Under the pieces are notes generated by a model. It did no database searches and was not told where the DNA came from. It worked only from the letters and a program-made list of their open reading frames with translations. Source: Acuticoccus kalidii (GTDB taxonomy: Bacteria > Pseudomonadota > Alphaproteobacteria > Rhizobiales > Amorphaceae). Taken from it: a DNA stretch of 64,000 bases. Below are positions 45,227 to 53,968 of the stretch, in pieces. The translations under genes were made by a program, and so were the position numbers. Position 1 is the first letter of the stretch. Each line of letters begins with the position of its first letter. Location of the stretch: contig NZ_JAKGCS010000036.1 in assembly GCF_021556395.1 (NCBI RefSeq), positions 682,001 through 746,000 of the forward strand, in the 5' to 3' direction.

Positions 45227-48200
45227 GTGGTGGCGATCGTCTTGAGCCCACCTCAACGGACATTGGAAGGCTTTGCCGATCTCGCGGTTCGGGTCGCCTG
45301 GTGGTTGGGCCCCGGCGTTCCGGCCGCGCCGGTGACGCCTGTCGCGATCCCGCGCCTCGCGCCGATGCCTGATCTCATGCGGATCGAACCGCCCGGCACG
45401 GTGGATCCCCGCATCGCCTGGCGCCTTGCGCGGGTGGACGCGCTGTCGATGTCGGTCGCGTCGGAGGAGGCGGACCGACGCCGTGTCCTCGATGGCGGCG
45501 CCACTGGCGACACGATTCTCGCGACCGAGCGAAGGGGCACCACGGATCGCGAGATTGACGCGCTTCGCGATCGCGGGGCGATCCTCGACGGCGATCCGGC
45601 GGCCAACCCGGAAGAGGCGCTTGTCTGGCTGAAGGCCGGGGCCATTCTCGGGCGCGGCGCGGATCGGGGGCCGCAGCGGGCCGCCTGGTCGGCATTGCGA
45701 CGGGCGAGCGCGGGTTGCCGGCGCATCGTGGTCGTCGGGCCCGATATCGCGCAGGAGGACTGGGCGGGCCTTTCGGACGAGGTGCTGGCGCTCGATCCGG
45801 TCCTTGCCTCCGGTGTCGGTCTCGCGGTGGGGGCGGGGCCGGTTCTCGTCACGCTCGACGATCCGGTGCGTCATCTGGGGCCCTCACGCAGCGCGGCCGA
45901 TCTGCGCGATCACGTGATCGACATGGTCGAGGCGAACGCCAACGCCTTTCTGTGCGTGCCGGCGGCGGCCGGGCCGCTGATGCGCTCGCGTCTGCCGCGC
46001 ATGGTCTGGGATCGGCTGATCATCGACGATGTCGAGGCACGGCTCGATCCGGGACCGGCGACGCTTTTGTCCGTCGCCGCCTCGCTCGCCGACACGGTCG
46101 ACGTGATCGGCTATGGCGGGACGCCCGCGCCGCTCGCCGACGATGCGGCGGCCCTCCACCCGGCCTATGCGGCGAGCGCCCAGAGGGCGGCCGATGTCAG
46201 CGATATCGTCGCCGCCGCCGAGGCGGTGGGGGTGCGTGTCGCCGCGCTCGGCCGAACACGGCACGACGGTCTTGCCGGATGCGATCGCGGTCGCGCGCCG
46301 AGCCATCTCGCCGACGATGCGCAGGCGTTCGGCGACGCAGGCGCGCCGGGCTTTTCACGCGATGCTGCGAGCGCGCGCCGCCTCCGCCTGTCGCGGCATC
46401 CGGGGTCGGGGGATCTCACGCTTTGGCGCCTGGGCGGTCATCCCGGCGAGGCGGGGCGGCCGCTGGCGGTCTTTACGACCAATGGGAGCGTGGCGCGCGG
46501 CGCAGAGCCGATCGCCCCGCGCCATCCCTGGCCCGACGATCCGCACCGCGCGGCCGACCTCGTCCTCGACATTGCCGATGCGGCCGAGCCGGCCCTCATC
46601 CTCACCCCCGTGCCTGACGAGCGGGGCCGGGAGGAAGAGACCACCGTCGCAGGTTTGCGCGGTGGGCTCGAGGCGGGGGAGGGGCCGGACGGCCCGTTCG
46701 CCGACGAGGCGGATGAACGGCGCGCCCTCGTCACCTATCATCGCCTGAAATATCGCGACCTCGATCGGCTCGACGCGCCGCGCTTCAAGGCGCTCGCGAA
46801 CGCGCTCGATGGCGGGCGCACGTTCGTCTTCGCCGGCTTCGAGTGGGACGCGATCAACACGGAGCGCCTCGGCGGCGAGACGGTCGCGGTGGTCGACACG
46901 CCCTTTGGCGCGATCCCGCAGCGGGTGCGCGAGGAGGCGGGGCGCATCCTCATCGTCGCGACGAACGCCGCGGCCCGCTTGGCCGACACCGAGGACGCCC
47001 CGTCCGTGGTGCGCCTCACGGCGCTGTCGGCTGCCCATCGCGGGAGCGACGCGGACATCGTGTTCGACCCCGCGGATCTCGTCTGGCCGGACGAGGGGGC
47101 GGGCGCGGTTCCCCTCGCAGTGCGCCTTCTGGCGACGCTGGGCGTCGATCCGATCGTCGTCGTCGGCGCGGAGATCGCGGACCGGGTCGCAGAGCCGCGC
47201 GTTGTCGGCCTTCATGATTCGGAGCACGGGGTCAGCGTTGCGGCCCATTTCCACGACATTTTCCGCGCCGACGACATGCGGACGGCGCCCCGCATTCTCC
47301 TCTGCGCAGGGCCGGAGACGCCGCTCGACCTGATGGAGCGCGTCTTCGCGGGGCTCGGCGACCGGCTCGCGATGGCCGTCTATCGCGACGGCGCGGTAAG
47401 GCTGGTGCGCGGCGAGCAGCTCGTGTCCGGCGCGAAGGTCGCTCTGCCGGCCTACGACCCGGGCGATGCCGGCCTCGTGGTCGCGATCGACCGATTCGCG
47501 CCGCATGTGATGCTTCTCGCGGAGGGAGGGAACCGGCCGGACCTTCCGGGCGTTCCCGTGCTCGCACTCGGCCGTGCGTCCGCCGCGCGGCCCGTCGCCG
47601 GCCGGATCGACGCGCCGAGCCTTGCCGAAGCGCGGATGGCCGAGGCGGCGGCCGATCGCCTGCGGCTCGCGATCATGGCGGCATCGGCACGGGCCCGCAC
47701 GCTCGCCGTCCGCCGGCCGTTGCCCGAGCGCGTGGTGGACGAGGCGGCGCAACGGGCGGGGGCCGTCAAAGAGCCGCCACAGTGGCTCGAAACACTTCGC
47801 CGTTCCCGGCCGGCGTTGTCCCGGGCGGCGGTTCACTTTAAGCCAAAGAATGTCACCCACGGTAAGAAGAGGCGTGCTCCAATGTCCGACACTGTGACGC
47901 GACGGCGTACCGGTCTTGCAGCGCTCTGGCCCTGGCCGGGAAATATCTTCCTGGTCTTCCTTGCCGCCTGGCTCTTTTATATGGGCCGGATCGCCGATAT
48001 CGGGGACGTGCAGAACGCCTTTTTCGGCCTCTCCGGCGTGACGGCTTTCGTGCTTCTGTTCGGCCTGCGCGCCGCGCTCGTCCGCCGCCGTCATGGCGAG
48101 GTCGAGGAGAGCTATCAAGAATTCGGCCGCGTGCCTTACCGCCGCTCGGTGATTCCCGACGAGGTGGAGGCGACACCCGCGCCGGTTCCCGCCACCGAGC

Positions 48201-49294
48201 CGGCGGACGACGATGCGAACGTCTCGGCCGACGAGGCGCGGGCGCAGCTTCTCGCCCGCGCGCGCGCCAGGGCGAACGAATCGGTGAGCGGCGGCGCGGC
48301 GACGCCGGCCGAGGAGACGAGCGCCACGATCACCGTTCCCGCGCCCGAGCCGGCGATCGCGACGCGGATCGAGCCCGTCATCGAGACTCCGATCACCTCC
48401 GGCGAGGTTCACTCGACCGAAAAGCGGCTCGAAGATTATAAGATCGCGCTCGATCAGCTCGAAGCGTGGATCAACCGCGAGAAGGCCGAGCGCGGCGCCC
48501 AGCTCGTCAAGCTCGAAAACGCGATCGGCGACCGGATCGACGCGCTCGCGACCCGCCTCGAAAGCGGCGTGCCGGCCCAGACGCAGCGCGAGGAGGTCCG
48601 CGCGATCGTCGAGGAGACGATGGGAACGGCCGCCGATCCGGTGCCAGATCCGCAACTCGCCGCACTCGGTGAGCGCCTGTCCGCCATGCGGACCGATATC
48701 GAGGCGAGCTTGTCGGCGGGTGAGGCCGATCGCGCGGCGATCCGCAACGAACTGCGTGCGGTGCGCGAGGTCGCCGAAAAGGCGATGCACCGGGCGGCGG
48801 AGGCGGGCGCCGATTCGAATATCGAGAACGCGATCGCCACGCTGAAGAGCGAGCAGGCGGTCGACCGGCGGGAGCTCGCTTCGTTCCGCGCCGCGCTCGT
48901 CTCGACCGGCGAGGGTGTCGCGATCGACGAGGACGCCGCCACCCAGCTCGCCGCGATCACCGCGCGGGTCGAAGCGGTCGAGAAGGAGGCCGAGGCGCGC
49001 CTGGCCGAGGCCGATCAGATCCTGTCGGAGATGCGCACCAGCCTTGCCGCCTTCGGCGATCACGTCACGAAGGTGGAGGGCACCTTCGGCGAGCTGATGG
49101 CCTGGGTCGGCCGTTTCGAGGACGATGGCGGCGAGCGGCCGAGCGAACAGAGCGTCCAGGCCGAAGTCGAGGCGCTCCGCGACGCGCTGACGACGATCAT
49201 CGAGCAGAACCGCGAGATCCGCGCCAAGCAGGATATCCTGTCGGCCCGTTTCGACGCGCCGACCCGCATCGAGGTCGACACGCGCGAGGACTGA
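45227..49294 (+). CDS. Very long ORF: unknown N-terminal region joined to a membrane/coiled-coil protein
   Basis: An uninterrupted 1355-codon frame from GTG 45227. Residues 1 to about 885 form a soluble region of no recognised family with alternating beta-strand-like stretches (CRRIVVVGPDI, DRLIIDDVEARL, GRTFVFAGFEWDAIN, ILIVATNAAARL, DPIVVVGAEIAD). From the ATG at 47882 onward comes a distinct protein: two membrane segments (NIFLVFLAAWLFYMG and GVTAFVLLFGLRAAL), an acidic Ala/Pro linker, then about 300 residues of coiled coil rich in Glu, Ala and Arg. The join (about 47830-47881) has lower GC and looks intergenic, so two genes that lost a stop are as likely as one fusion. Within 46244-46370 codon use fits the next frame better. 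Confidence 0.6.
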   Translation: MVAIVLSPPQRTLEGFADLAVRVAWWLGPGVPAAPVTPVAIPRLAPMPDLMRIEPPGTVDPRIAWRLARVDALSMSVASEEADRRRVLDGGATGDTILATERRGTTDREIDALRDRGAILDGDPAANPEEALVWLKAGAILGRGADRGPQRAAWSALRRASAGCRRIVVVGPDIAQEDWAGLSDEVLALDPVLASGVGLAVGAGPVLVTLDDPVRHLGPSRSAADLRDHVIDMVEANANAFLCVPAAAGPLMRSRLPRMVWDRLIIDDVEARLDPGPATLLSVAASLADTVDVIGYGGTPAPLADDAAALHPAYAASAQRAADVSDIVAAAEAVGVRVAALGRTRHDGLAGCDRGRAPSHLADDAQAFGDAGAPGFSRDAASARRLRLSRHPGSGDLTLWRLGGHPGEAGRPLAVFTTNGSVARGAEPIAPRHPWPDDPHRAADLVLDIADAAEPALILTPVPDERGREEETTVAGLRGGLEAGEGPDGPFADEADERRALVTYHRLKYRDLDRLDAPRFKALANALDGGRTFVFAGFEWDAINTERLGGETVAVVDTPFGAIPQRVREEAGRILIVATNAAARLADTEDAPSVVRLTALSAAHRGSDADIVFDPADLVWPDEGAGAVPLAVRLLATLGVDPIVVVGAEIADRVAEPRVVGLHDSEHGVSVAAHFHDIFRADDMRTAPRILLCAGPETPLDLMERVFAGLGDRLAMAVYRDGAVRLVRGEQLVSGAKVALPAYDPGDAGLVVAIDRFAPHVMLLAEGGNRPDLPGVPVLALGRASAARPVAGRIDAPSLAEARMAEAAADRLRLAIMAASARARTLAVRRPLPERVVDEAAQRAGAVKEPPQWLETLRRSRPALSRAAVHFKPKNVTHGKKRRAPMSDTVTRRRTGLAALWPWPGNIFLVFLAAWLFYMGRIADIGDVQNAFFGLSGVTAFVLLFGLRAALVRRRHGEVEESYQEFGRVPYRRSVIPDEVEATPAPVPATEPADDDANVSADEARAQLLARARARANESVSGGAATPAEETSATITVPAPEPAIATRIEPVIETPITSGEVHSTEKRLEDYKIALDQLEAWINREKAERGAQLVKLENAIGDRIDALATRLESGVPAQTQREEVRAIVEETMGTAADPVPDPQLAALGERLSAMRTDIEASLSAGEADRAAIRNELRAVREVAEKAMHRAAEAGADSNIENAIATLKSEQAVDRRELASFRAALVSTGEGVAIDEDAATQLAAITARVEAVEKEAEARLAEADQILSEMRTSLAAFGDHVTKVEGTFGELMAWVGRFEDDGGERPSEQSVQAEVEALRDALTTIIEQNREIRAKQDILSARFDAPTRIEVDTRED
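47882..49294 (+). other. Possible separate gene inside the long ORF (two-TM coiled-coil protein)
   Basis: The ATG at 47882 is preceded by GAAGAGG about 9 bases upstream in a lower-GC stretch, and begins MSDTVTRRRTGLAALWPWPG, a natural N-terminus for a membrane protein. The 470-residue product would have two N-terminal membrane helices with the bulk as cytoplasmic coiled coil (EKRLEDYKIALDQLEAW onward). It may be translated independently of the upstream part. Confidence 0.5.
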
Positions 49295-49328
49295 CCGGCG
49301 CCCCAATCCTCCGCTTGCGGGGCGCGTG

Positions 49329-50063
49329 TCAGCGCCCCGTGCCGCCGTTCGAGGGGATGGAGAGGAACTCGACGCCGTCCCCTTCGATCACCGCGGCCGT
49401 GAGAGCGCCGCCATAGACCGCACCCGTATCGATGTTGGTGCGATAGGTGCGGTGGTCGGGATAATCCACCGGGGTGTGGCCGTGGACGACATGGACCGGA
49501 AGCGGTTCGCGCGAACGCAGGAAATCGTCGCGAATCCAGATCATGTCTTCGCGGCGCTGCTGGTCGATCGGAATGCCCGGCCGGATCCCCGCATGGACGA
49601 AGAAGACGTCGCCGATCTGATGGTGGACGGGAAGTCCCCGCAGGAAGGCGAGATGATCGGCGGGGAGCGCCGCTCTGAAGGCGGCCTGAAGCGCCGGCGG
49701 ATCGTCCCGGAAGTCACCCGGCTCGACCCCATAGGAGCGAATGGTCGCCGACGCGCCATAAGAGAGCCAGCGCGACAGCGCTTCGGTGTCCTCAAGGCTC
49801 GCGAGGAGGGCGTCCTCGTGGTTTCCGGTGAGGCAGATGCGCTCGCGCCCGGACGGCTGCGGGCCGGACAGAAATGCGATGACCTCGTTGGACGCCTCCC
49901 CACGGTCGACATAGTCGCCGAGGAAAATCTCGGTCACTCGCCCGACCGGATTCTCGGCGATATCGACGGCGATCGCCTGCTGCATCTTGTGGAGGAGGTC
50001 GAGCCGCCCATGGATATCTCCGATAGCGTAAACGCGGTGATCTTCAGGCAAACGGACAGTCAT
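49329..50063 (-). CDS. PP1-type metallophosphatase (serine/threonine phosphatase-like)
   Basis: The 244-residue calcineurin-like phosphoesterase has all metal-binding motifs of the PPP family: GDIHG (15-19), GDYVDRG, GNHE, HAGIRP and HGHTP. Such small bacterial proteins are related to PrpA/PrpB and ApaH and hydrolyse phosphoproteins or nucleotides; the substrate here is not evident. It converges with the long ORF; a 7-bp GCGCCCC/GGGGCGC hairpin without T-run lies in the gap. Confidence 0.85.
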   Translation of the reverse strand: MTVRLPEDHRVYAIGDIHGRLDLLHKMQQAIAVDIAENPVGRVTEIFLGDYVDRGEASNEVIAFLSGPQPSGRERICLTGNHEDALLASLEDTEALSRWLSYGASATIRSYGVEPGDFRDDPPALQAAFRAALPADHLAFLRGLPVHHQIGDVFFVHAGIRPGIPIDQQRREDMIWIRDDFLRSREPLPVHVVHGHTPVDYPDHRTYRTNIDTGAVYGGALTAAVIEGDGVEFLSIPSNGGTGR

Positions 50064-50201
50064 TTCGCCTTCATCGGTTGACGGATGGCCCCACGGGCCG
50101 CCATTGCGGTGGATGATCGATGAGACGGCAGGAGTCCCGAGCGGTGTGGCGCCGGGTCGACCGTGTGACAGCGCGTCGGCCGTCGCTGCAGGAGATCAAT
50201 C

Positions 50202-51029
50202 GTGATCGACATGGGACCTATGGTCGTTGAATTTCTCTCGTTCGGGGTCGTGCTGGCCATCGCAGGCGCGGCGGCCGGCCTCATTGCCGGCCTTCTCGGG
50301 GTTGGCGGCGGGATCGTCATCGTCCCCGTCCTGTTCTATCTCCTCCCCGCGGCCGGTGTCGGCGAAGAGCATCGGATGCACGTGGCGGTCGCGACCTCGC
50401 TCGCGACGATCATCGCGACATCCATCGTCTCGGCGCGGTCGCATTATAAGCGGGGCGGGGTCGACGTGCCCCTGTTGAAGAGTGTCGTGCCCTCGATCGC
50501 GATCGGCGTGATTATCGGTGTCGTCATCGGCGGGCGTGCGAGTGGTGCGATGTTGACGGCGGTGTTCGCCGTCGTCGCCCTGATCGTGTCGATCCATATG
50601 GCCTTTTTCAAGGGGCGGCAGCTCCGCGAGACGTTTCCCGGCCAGCCGTGGCGCTCCTTTATCGGCCTCTTCATCGGCGGCTTCTCGGTGGTGATGGGCA
50701 TTGGCGGCGGCACGCTGTCGGTGCCGATCCTGACGCTCTGCAACATTCCGATCCGCCGCGCCGTCGGCACCGCCGCCGCGATCGGCCTGTTCATCGCCGT
50801 GCCGGGCGCGATCGGTTTCGCGTTGGCCGGGTGGGGCGAGCCGGGACTTCCGCCGGGGAGCCTCGGCTATGTGAACCTGATCGGCTTTGCGCTGATCGCG
50901 CCTTTGTCGATGGCGCTCGCCCCCTATGGCGCGAAGCTCGCCCACACCATTCCCAACGAGTGGCTGAGCCGCGCCTTCGCGATCTTCCTCGCCGCGACCA
51001 GCATCCGCATGGGCATGAGCCTCATGTAA
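50202..51029 (+). CDS. TSUP (TauE/SafE) family sulfite/anion exporter
   Basis: The 275-residue inner-membrane protein has about eight hydrophobic segments and the duplicated TSUP glycine motifs: AAGLIAGLLGVGGGIVIVP in the first half and SVVMGIGGGTLSVPIL in the second. The family moves sulfite, sulfoacetate and related anions. I chose the GTG at 50202, with AGGAG 9 bases upstream; ATG codons at 50211 and 50220 are alternatives. Nothing next to it names the substrate; sqdB, a sulfite user, is some 8 kb away. Confidence 0.85.
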   Translation: MIDMGPMVVEFLSFGVVLAIAGAAAGLIAGLLGVGGGIVIVPVLFYLLPAAGVGEEHRMHVAVATSLATIIATSIVSARSHYKRGGVDVPLLKSVVPSIAIGVIIGVVIGGRASGAMLTAVFAVVALIVSIHMAFFKGRQLRETFPGQPWRSFIGLFIGGFSVVMGIGGGTLSVPILTLCNIPIRRAVGTAAAIGLFIAVPGAIGFALAGWGEPGLPPGSLGYVNLIGFALIAPLSMALAPYGAKLAHTIPNEWLSRAFAIFLAATSIRMGMSLM

Positions 51030-51149
51030 GCGATCGAAGCGTGTGGGCGATCGCGTCGGGCGCGCCCGCGACGTTTGATCCGCGCGCCACGGGATCATCC
51101 GGCTGTCGTGTCGCTTGGCAGCCGGGGTCCGACCAAGTAATGCTGCTAA

Positions 51150-52982
51150 ATGAAGCGGCAGAGTTTTAAAGTTCTTCCAGATCAAAAGTCGGCGGGCATC
51201 CGGGCGCACGATGCGTCGCGTTCGCTCGGCGGCGGCTCATGGCTGACCGGCTTCGCGCTCGTCCTGTGCGCGTTGACGCTGCTTCCCCTCGGCGCGCTCA
51301 TCGTCACCGCCTTCCACCAGTCCGATGCCGGGGCCTTCGGCCACTATGCGAGCACGGTGCTGCCGCGCTATGTCGCGAACACGCTCGCCCTCACCATCAC
51401 GGTCGGCGTCGCGGTGACGCTGATGGGCGTCTCGAGCGCCTGGCTCGTCACGATGTGCCGCTTTCCGGGCCGCTGGCTGTTCTCCTGGGCGCTCGTCCTG
51501 CCGCTCGCCGTGCCCGGCTATGTGAGTGCCTACGCCTACACCTATCTCTTGCAGCATCCCGGCCCGGTGCAGACGGCCCTGCGCGACATCACCGGATGGG
51601 GCCCGCGGGATTATTGGTTTCCCGACATTCGCAGCCTCGAGGGCGCGGCGTTCGTGCTCGCCATGGTGCTCTACCCTTACGTCTACCTCCTCGCGCGCAC
51701 GGCCTTTCTCCAGCAGTCGGCCACCGCCTTCGAGGCAAGCCGCACGCTCGGCCGCTCGCCGTGGCGCGCCTTTATCGGCGTCGCCGTTCCCCTTGCGCGC
51801 CCGGCGATCGTTGCGGGGCTCGTCCTTGCGATGATGGAGACGCTCGCCGATTACGGCACCGTCTTCCAGTTCGGCGTCGAGACCTTCACCACCGCGATTT
51901 ACCGCACGTGGTTCTCGATGGGCGACCGGATCGCGGCGGTGCAGCTCGCGCTGATTCTCGTCTCCTTCATCCTTCTCCTGATCGCGATGGAGAAAATCGG
52001 CCGGCGCGGGCAGCGCTTTTCCGACACGCGGGCGAGCCGGCCGATGCCGGCCCTGGTGCTGACGGGATGGCGGGCCGGGCTCGCGACGCTCGCGTGCGCG
52101 CTGCCGATCGCGTTCGGCTTCCTGATACCGGCGGTCACCCTGTTCGGTGTCGGCCTCTCGCTCGACGTGCCCTGGTTCGATCCGCGCACCACGCGGCTCG
52201 TCTCGAACACGGTGATCCTCGCGAGCGTCGGCGCGGTCGTCACCGTCGCGGTGGCGATGGTGATCGCCTATGCGCGGCGTATCTCGCGCGGGCGGATCAC
52301 CCAGGCGCTCGGCCATCTCGCCGGGTTCGGCTATGCCGTGCCGGGGGCGGTGATCGCGGTCGGCCTCCTCATCCCGTTCGGCGCGTTCGATCAGTGGATC
52401 AACCGCGTGACCGTCGCCCTCTTCGGGGTGCAGGTGGGTCTTCTCCTGACCGGGACGATCGCGGCGCTCGTCTTCGCCTATGTGGTCCGCTTCCTCGCGG
52501 TTTCGCTGAACGGAGTGGAAGCGGGGCTGACGCGGATCCCGCCCTCGCTCGACGGCGCGGCGCGGACGCTGGGTTCCGGTCCGACGGGCACGTTCCTGCG
52601 CATCCACGCCCCGCTTCTGCGTGGTGGCCTCCTCACCGCCTTCCTGATCACCTTCGTCGACATCATGAAGGAGCTGCCGGCGACGCTGATCCTGCGGCCC
52701 TTCAATTTCGACACGCTGGCGATCCGCGCGAGCCGTCTCGCCTCCGACGAGAGGCTCGCGGAAGCGGCCGTCCCGTCCCTGATGATCGTTCTCGTAGGGC
52801 TGTTGCCGGTGATCCTGCTCTCGCGCCAGATCGCCCGCTCGCAGCAAAAACGGCCGGCCGGGCGTCGCCTCTTCGCGCTCGCCTCCTTCCGGGAGGAGGA
52901 GGCCGCTTCCGTCACCGACGACGAGGATGGTGATGGGACCGGTGCGGCCGGCGATCGTCTGCAGAAAGCCGCCATCGCCTGA
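51150..52982 (+). CDS. Fe(III)-type ABC transporter permease (SfuB/FbpB family, double length)
   Basis: A 610-residue inner-membrane protein with two homologous permease halves, each with six hydrophobic segments and an EAA-type loop for the ATPase: EASRTLGRSPWRAFIGVAVPLARP in the first half and DGAARTLGSGPTGTFLRIHAPLLR in the second. This two-in-one layout is typical of FbpB/SfuB iron permeases. No binding protein or ATPase of this system lies beside it, so its partners are elsewhere or it is orphaned. The C-terminus is a charged acidic tail (EEEAASVTDDEDGDG). The start lacks a clear ribosome binding site. Confidence 0.85.
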   Translation: MKRQSFKVLPDQKSAGIRAHDASRSLGGGSWLTGFALVLCALTLLPLGALIVTAFHQSDAGAFGHYASTVLPRYVANTLALTITVGVAVTLMGVSSAWLVTMCRFPGRWLFSWALVLPLAVPGYVSAYAYTYLLQHPGPVQTALRDITGWGPRDYWFPDIRSLEGAAFVLAMVLYPYVYLLARTAFLQQSATAFEASRTLGRSPWRAFIGVAVPLARPAIVAGLVLAMMETLADYGTVFQFGVETFTTAIYRTWFSMGDRIAAVQLALILVSFILLLIAMEKIGRRGQRFSDTRASRPMPALVLTGWRAGLATLACALPIAFGFLIPAVTLFGVGLSLDVPWFDPRTTRLVSNTVILASVGAVVTVAVAMVIAYARRISRGRITQALGHLAGFGYAVPGAVIAVGLLIPFGAFDQWINRVTVALFGVQVGLLLTGTIAALVFAYVVRFLAVSLNGVEAGLTRIPPSLDGAARTLGSGPTGTFLRIHAPLLRGGLLTAFLITFVDIMKELPATLILRPFNFDTLAIRASRLASDERLAEAAVPSLMIVLVGLLPVILLSRQIARSQQKRPAGRRLFALASFREEEAASVTDDEDGDGTGAAGDRLQKAAIA

Positions 52983-53051
52983 GGGCACCGCCGGGCCGCG
53001 CCCGGCCGCCTTCGTGGCGGCGGTCGTGCGGACATTCGCCCGGCGGGCATG

Positions 53052-53078
53052 AAAAAGGGCGCCAGCGGCGCCCTTTTT
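53052..53078. terminator. Bidirectional terminator between the iron permease and aapP
   Basis: AAAAAGGGCGCC (53052-53063) mirrors GGCGCCCTTTTT (53067-53078) with a tight loop. A-run before and T-run after suit both converging transcripts. Confidence 0.85.
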
Positions 53079-53158
53079 CGTCTTCGTCGTGTGTTCGGCA
53101 TGGATCCCGTGCCGCCGCTTCACTGTGGTGGGCCGGGCGGCGGCTCGGCCGCGCCGGT

Positions 53159-53953
53159 CTAGTGGGCGAGGATCTGGCTGAGGAACAGCTTCGTGCGCTC
53201 GTGCTGCGGGTTGGTGAAGAACGGTTCCGGCGCGTTGCTCTCCACGATCTGCCCCTGATCCATGAAGACGACGCGGTTCGCCACCTGACGGGCGAAGCCC
53301 ATCTCGTGCGTCACGCAGATCATGGTCATGCCGGTCTGCGCGAGGTCGACCATCACGTCGAGCACTTCCTTGATCATCTCCGGGTCGAGCGCGGAGGTCG
53401 GCTCGTCGAACAGCATCACATTGGGGCTCATGCAGAGCGCCCGCGCGATGGCGACGCGCTGTTGCTGACCGCCGGAGAGCTGCCCCGGATATTTGTTCGC
53501 CTGCTCCGGGATCTTCACGCGCGACAGGTAGGTCATCGCGATCTCGTTGGCTTCCTTCTTGGGCATCTTCTTCACCCAGATCGGCGCCAGCGTGCAGTTC
53601 TCGAGGATCGTGAGGTGCGGGAACAGGTTGAAGTGCTGGAACACCATTCCGACATCGCGGCGAATCTCGTCGATCTTCTTGAGATCGGAGGTCAGCTCGA
53701 TCCCGTCGACGACGATCTTGCCCTTCTGGTGCTTCTCGAGCGCGTTGATGCACCGGATCAGCGTCGACTTGCCCGAGCCCGACGGGCCGCACACGACGAT
53801 CCGCTCGCCCTTATAGACCGTGAGGTCGATATTCTTGAGGACGTGGAAATCGCCGTACCACTTGTTCATACCGGAAATGTCGATCGCGATCTCGTCGGAA
53901 ACCTCCATCACGGCCGGCGGTACGGAGGCTTCGGAATGGGCGACATTTGCCAT
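53159..53953 (-). CDS. aapP: General L-amino acid ABC importer ATPase
   Basis: A 264-residue polar amino acid importer ATPase with Walker A GPSGSGKST (56-64), FQHFNLFPHLT Q-loop, signature LSGGQQQR, Walker B VMLFDEPTSALD and switch His in CVTHEMGFARQ. It is the fourth gene of the aapJ-aapQ-aapM-aapP operon, 15 bases after aapM, and energises uptake of a broad range of L-amino acids, as known for rhizobia. Confidence 0.95.
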   Translation of the reverse strand: MANVAHSEASVPPAVMEVSDEIAIDISGMNKWYGDFHVLKNIDLTVYKGERIVVCGPSGSGKSTLIRCINALEKHQKGKIVVDGIELTSDLKKIDEIRRDVGMVFQHFNLFPHLTILENCTLAPIWVKKMPKKEANEIAMTYLSRVKIPEQANKYPGQLSGGQQQRVAIARALCMSPNVMLFDEPTSALDPEMIKEVLDVMVDLAQTGMTMICVTHEMGFARQVANRVVFMDQGQIVESNAPEPFFTNPQHERTKLFLSQILAH

Positions 53954-53968
53954 GTTTGGTGTGTCTCC

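Noticed and set aside
46355..49306. A 983-codon open frame on the minus strand
   Set aside because: It mirrors the long plus-strand ORF; its Arg/Asp/Gly-heavy translation without motifs is the usual antisense shadow in GC-rich genes.
51237..53792. An 851-codon minus-strand open frame
   Set aside because: It runs opposite the iron permease and out of frame through aapP, where the real gene has clear ABC motifs.
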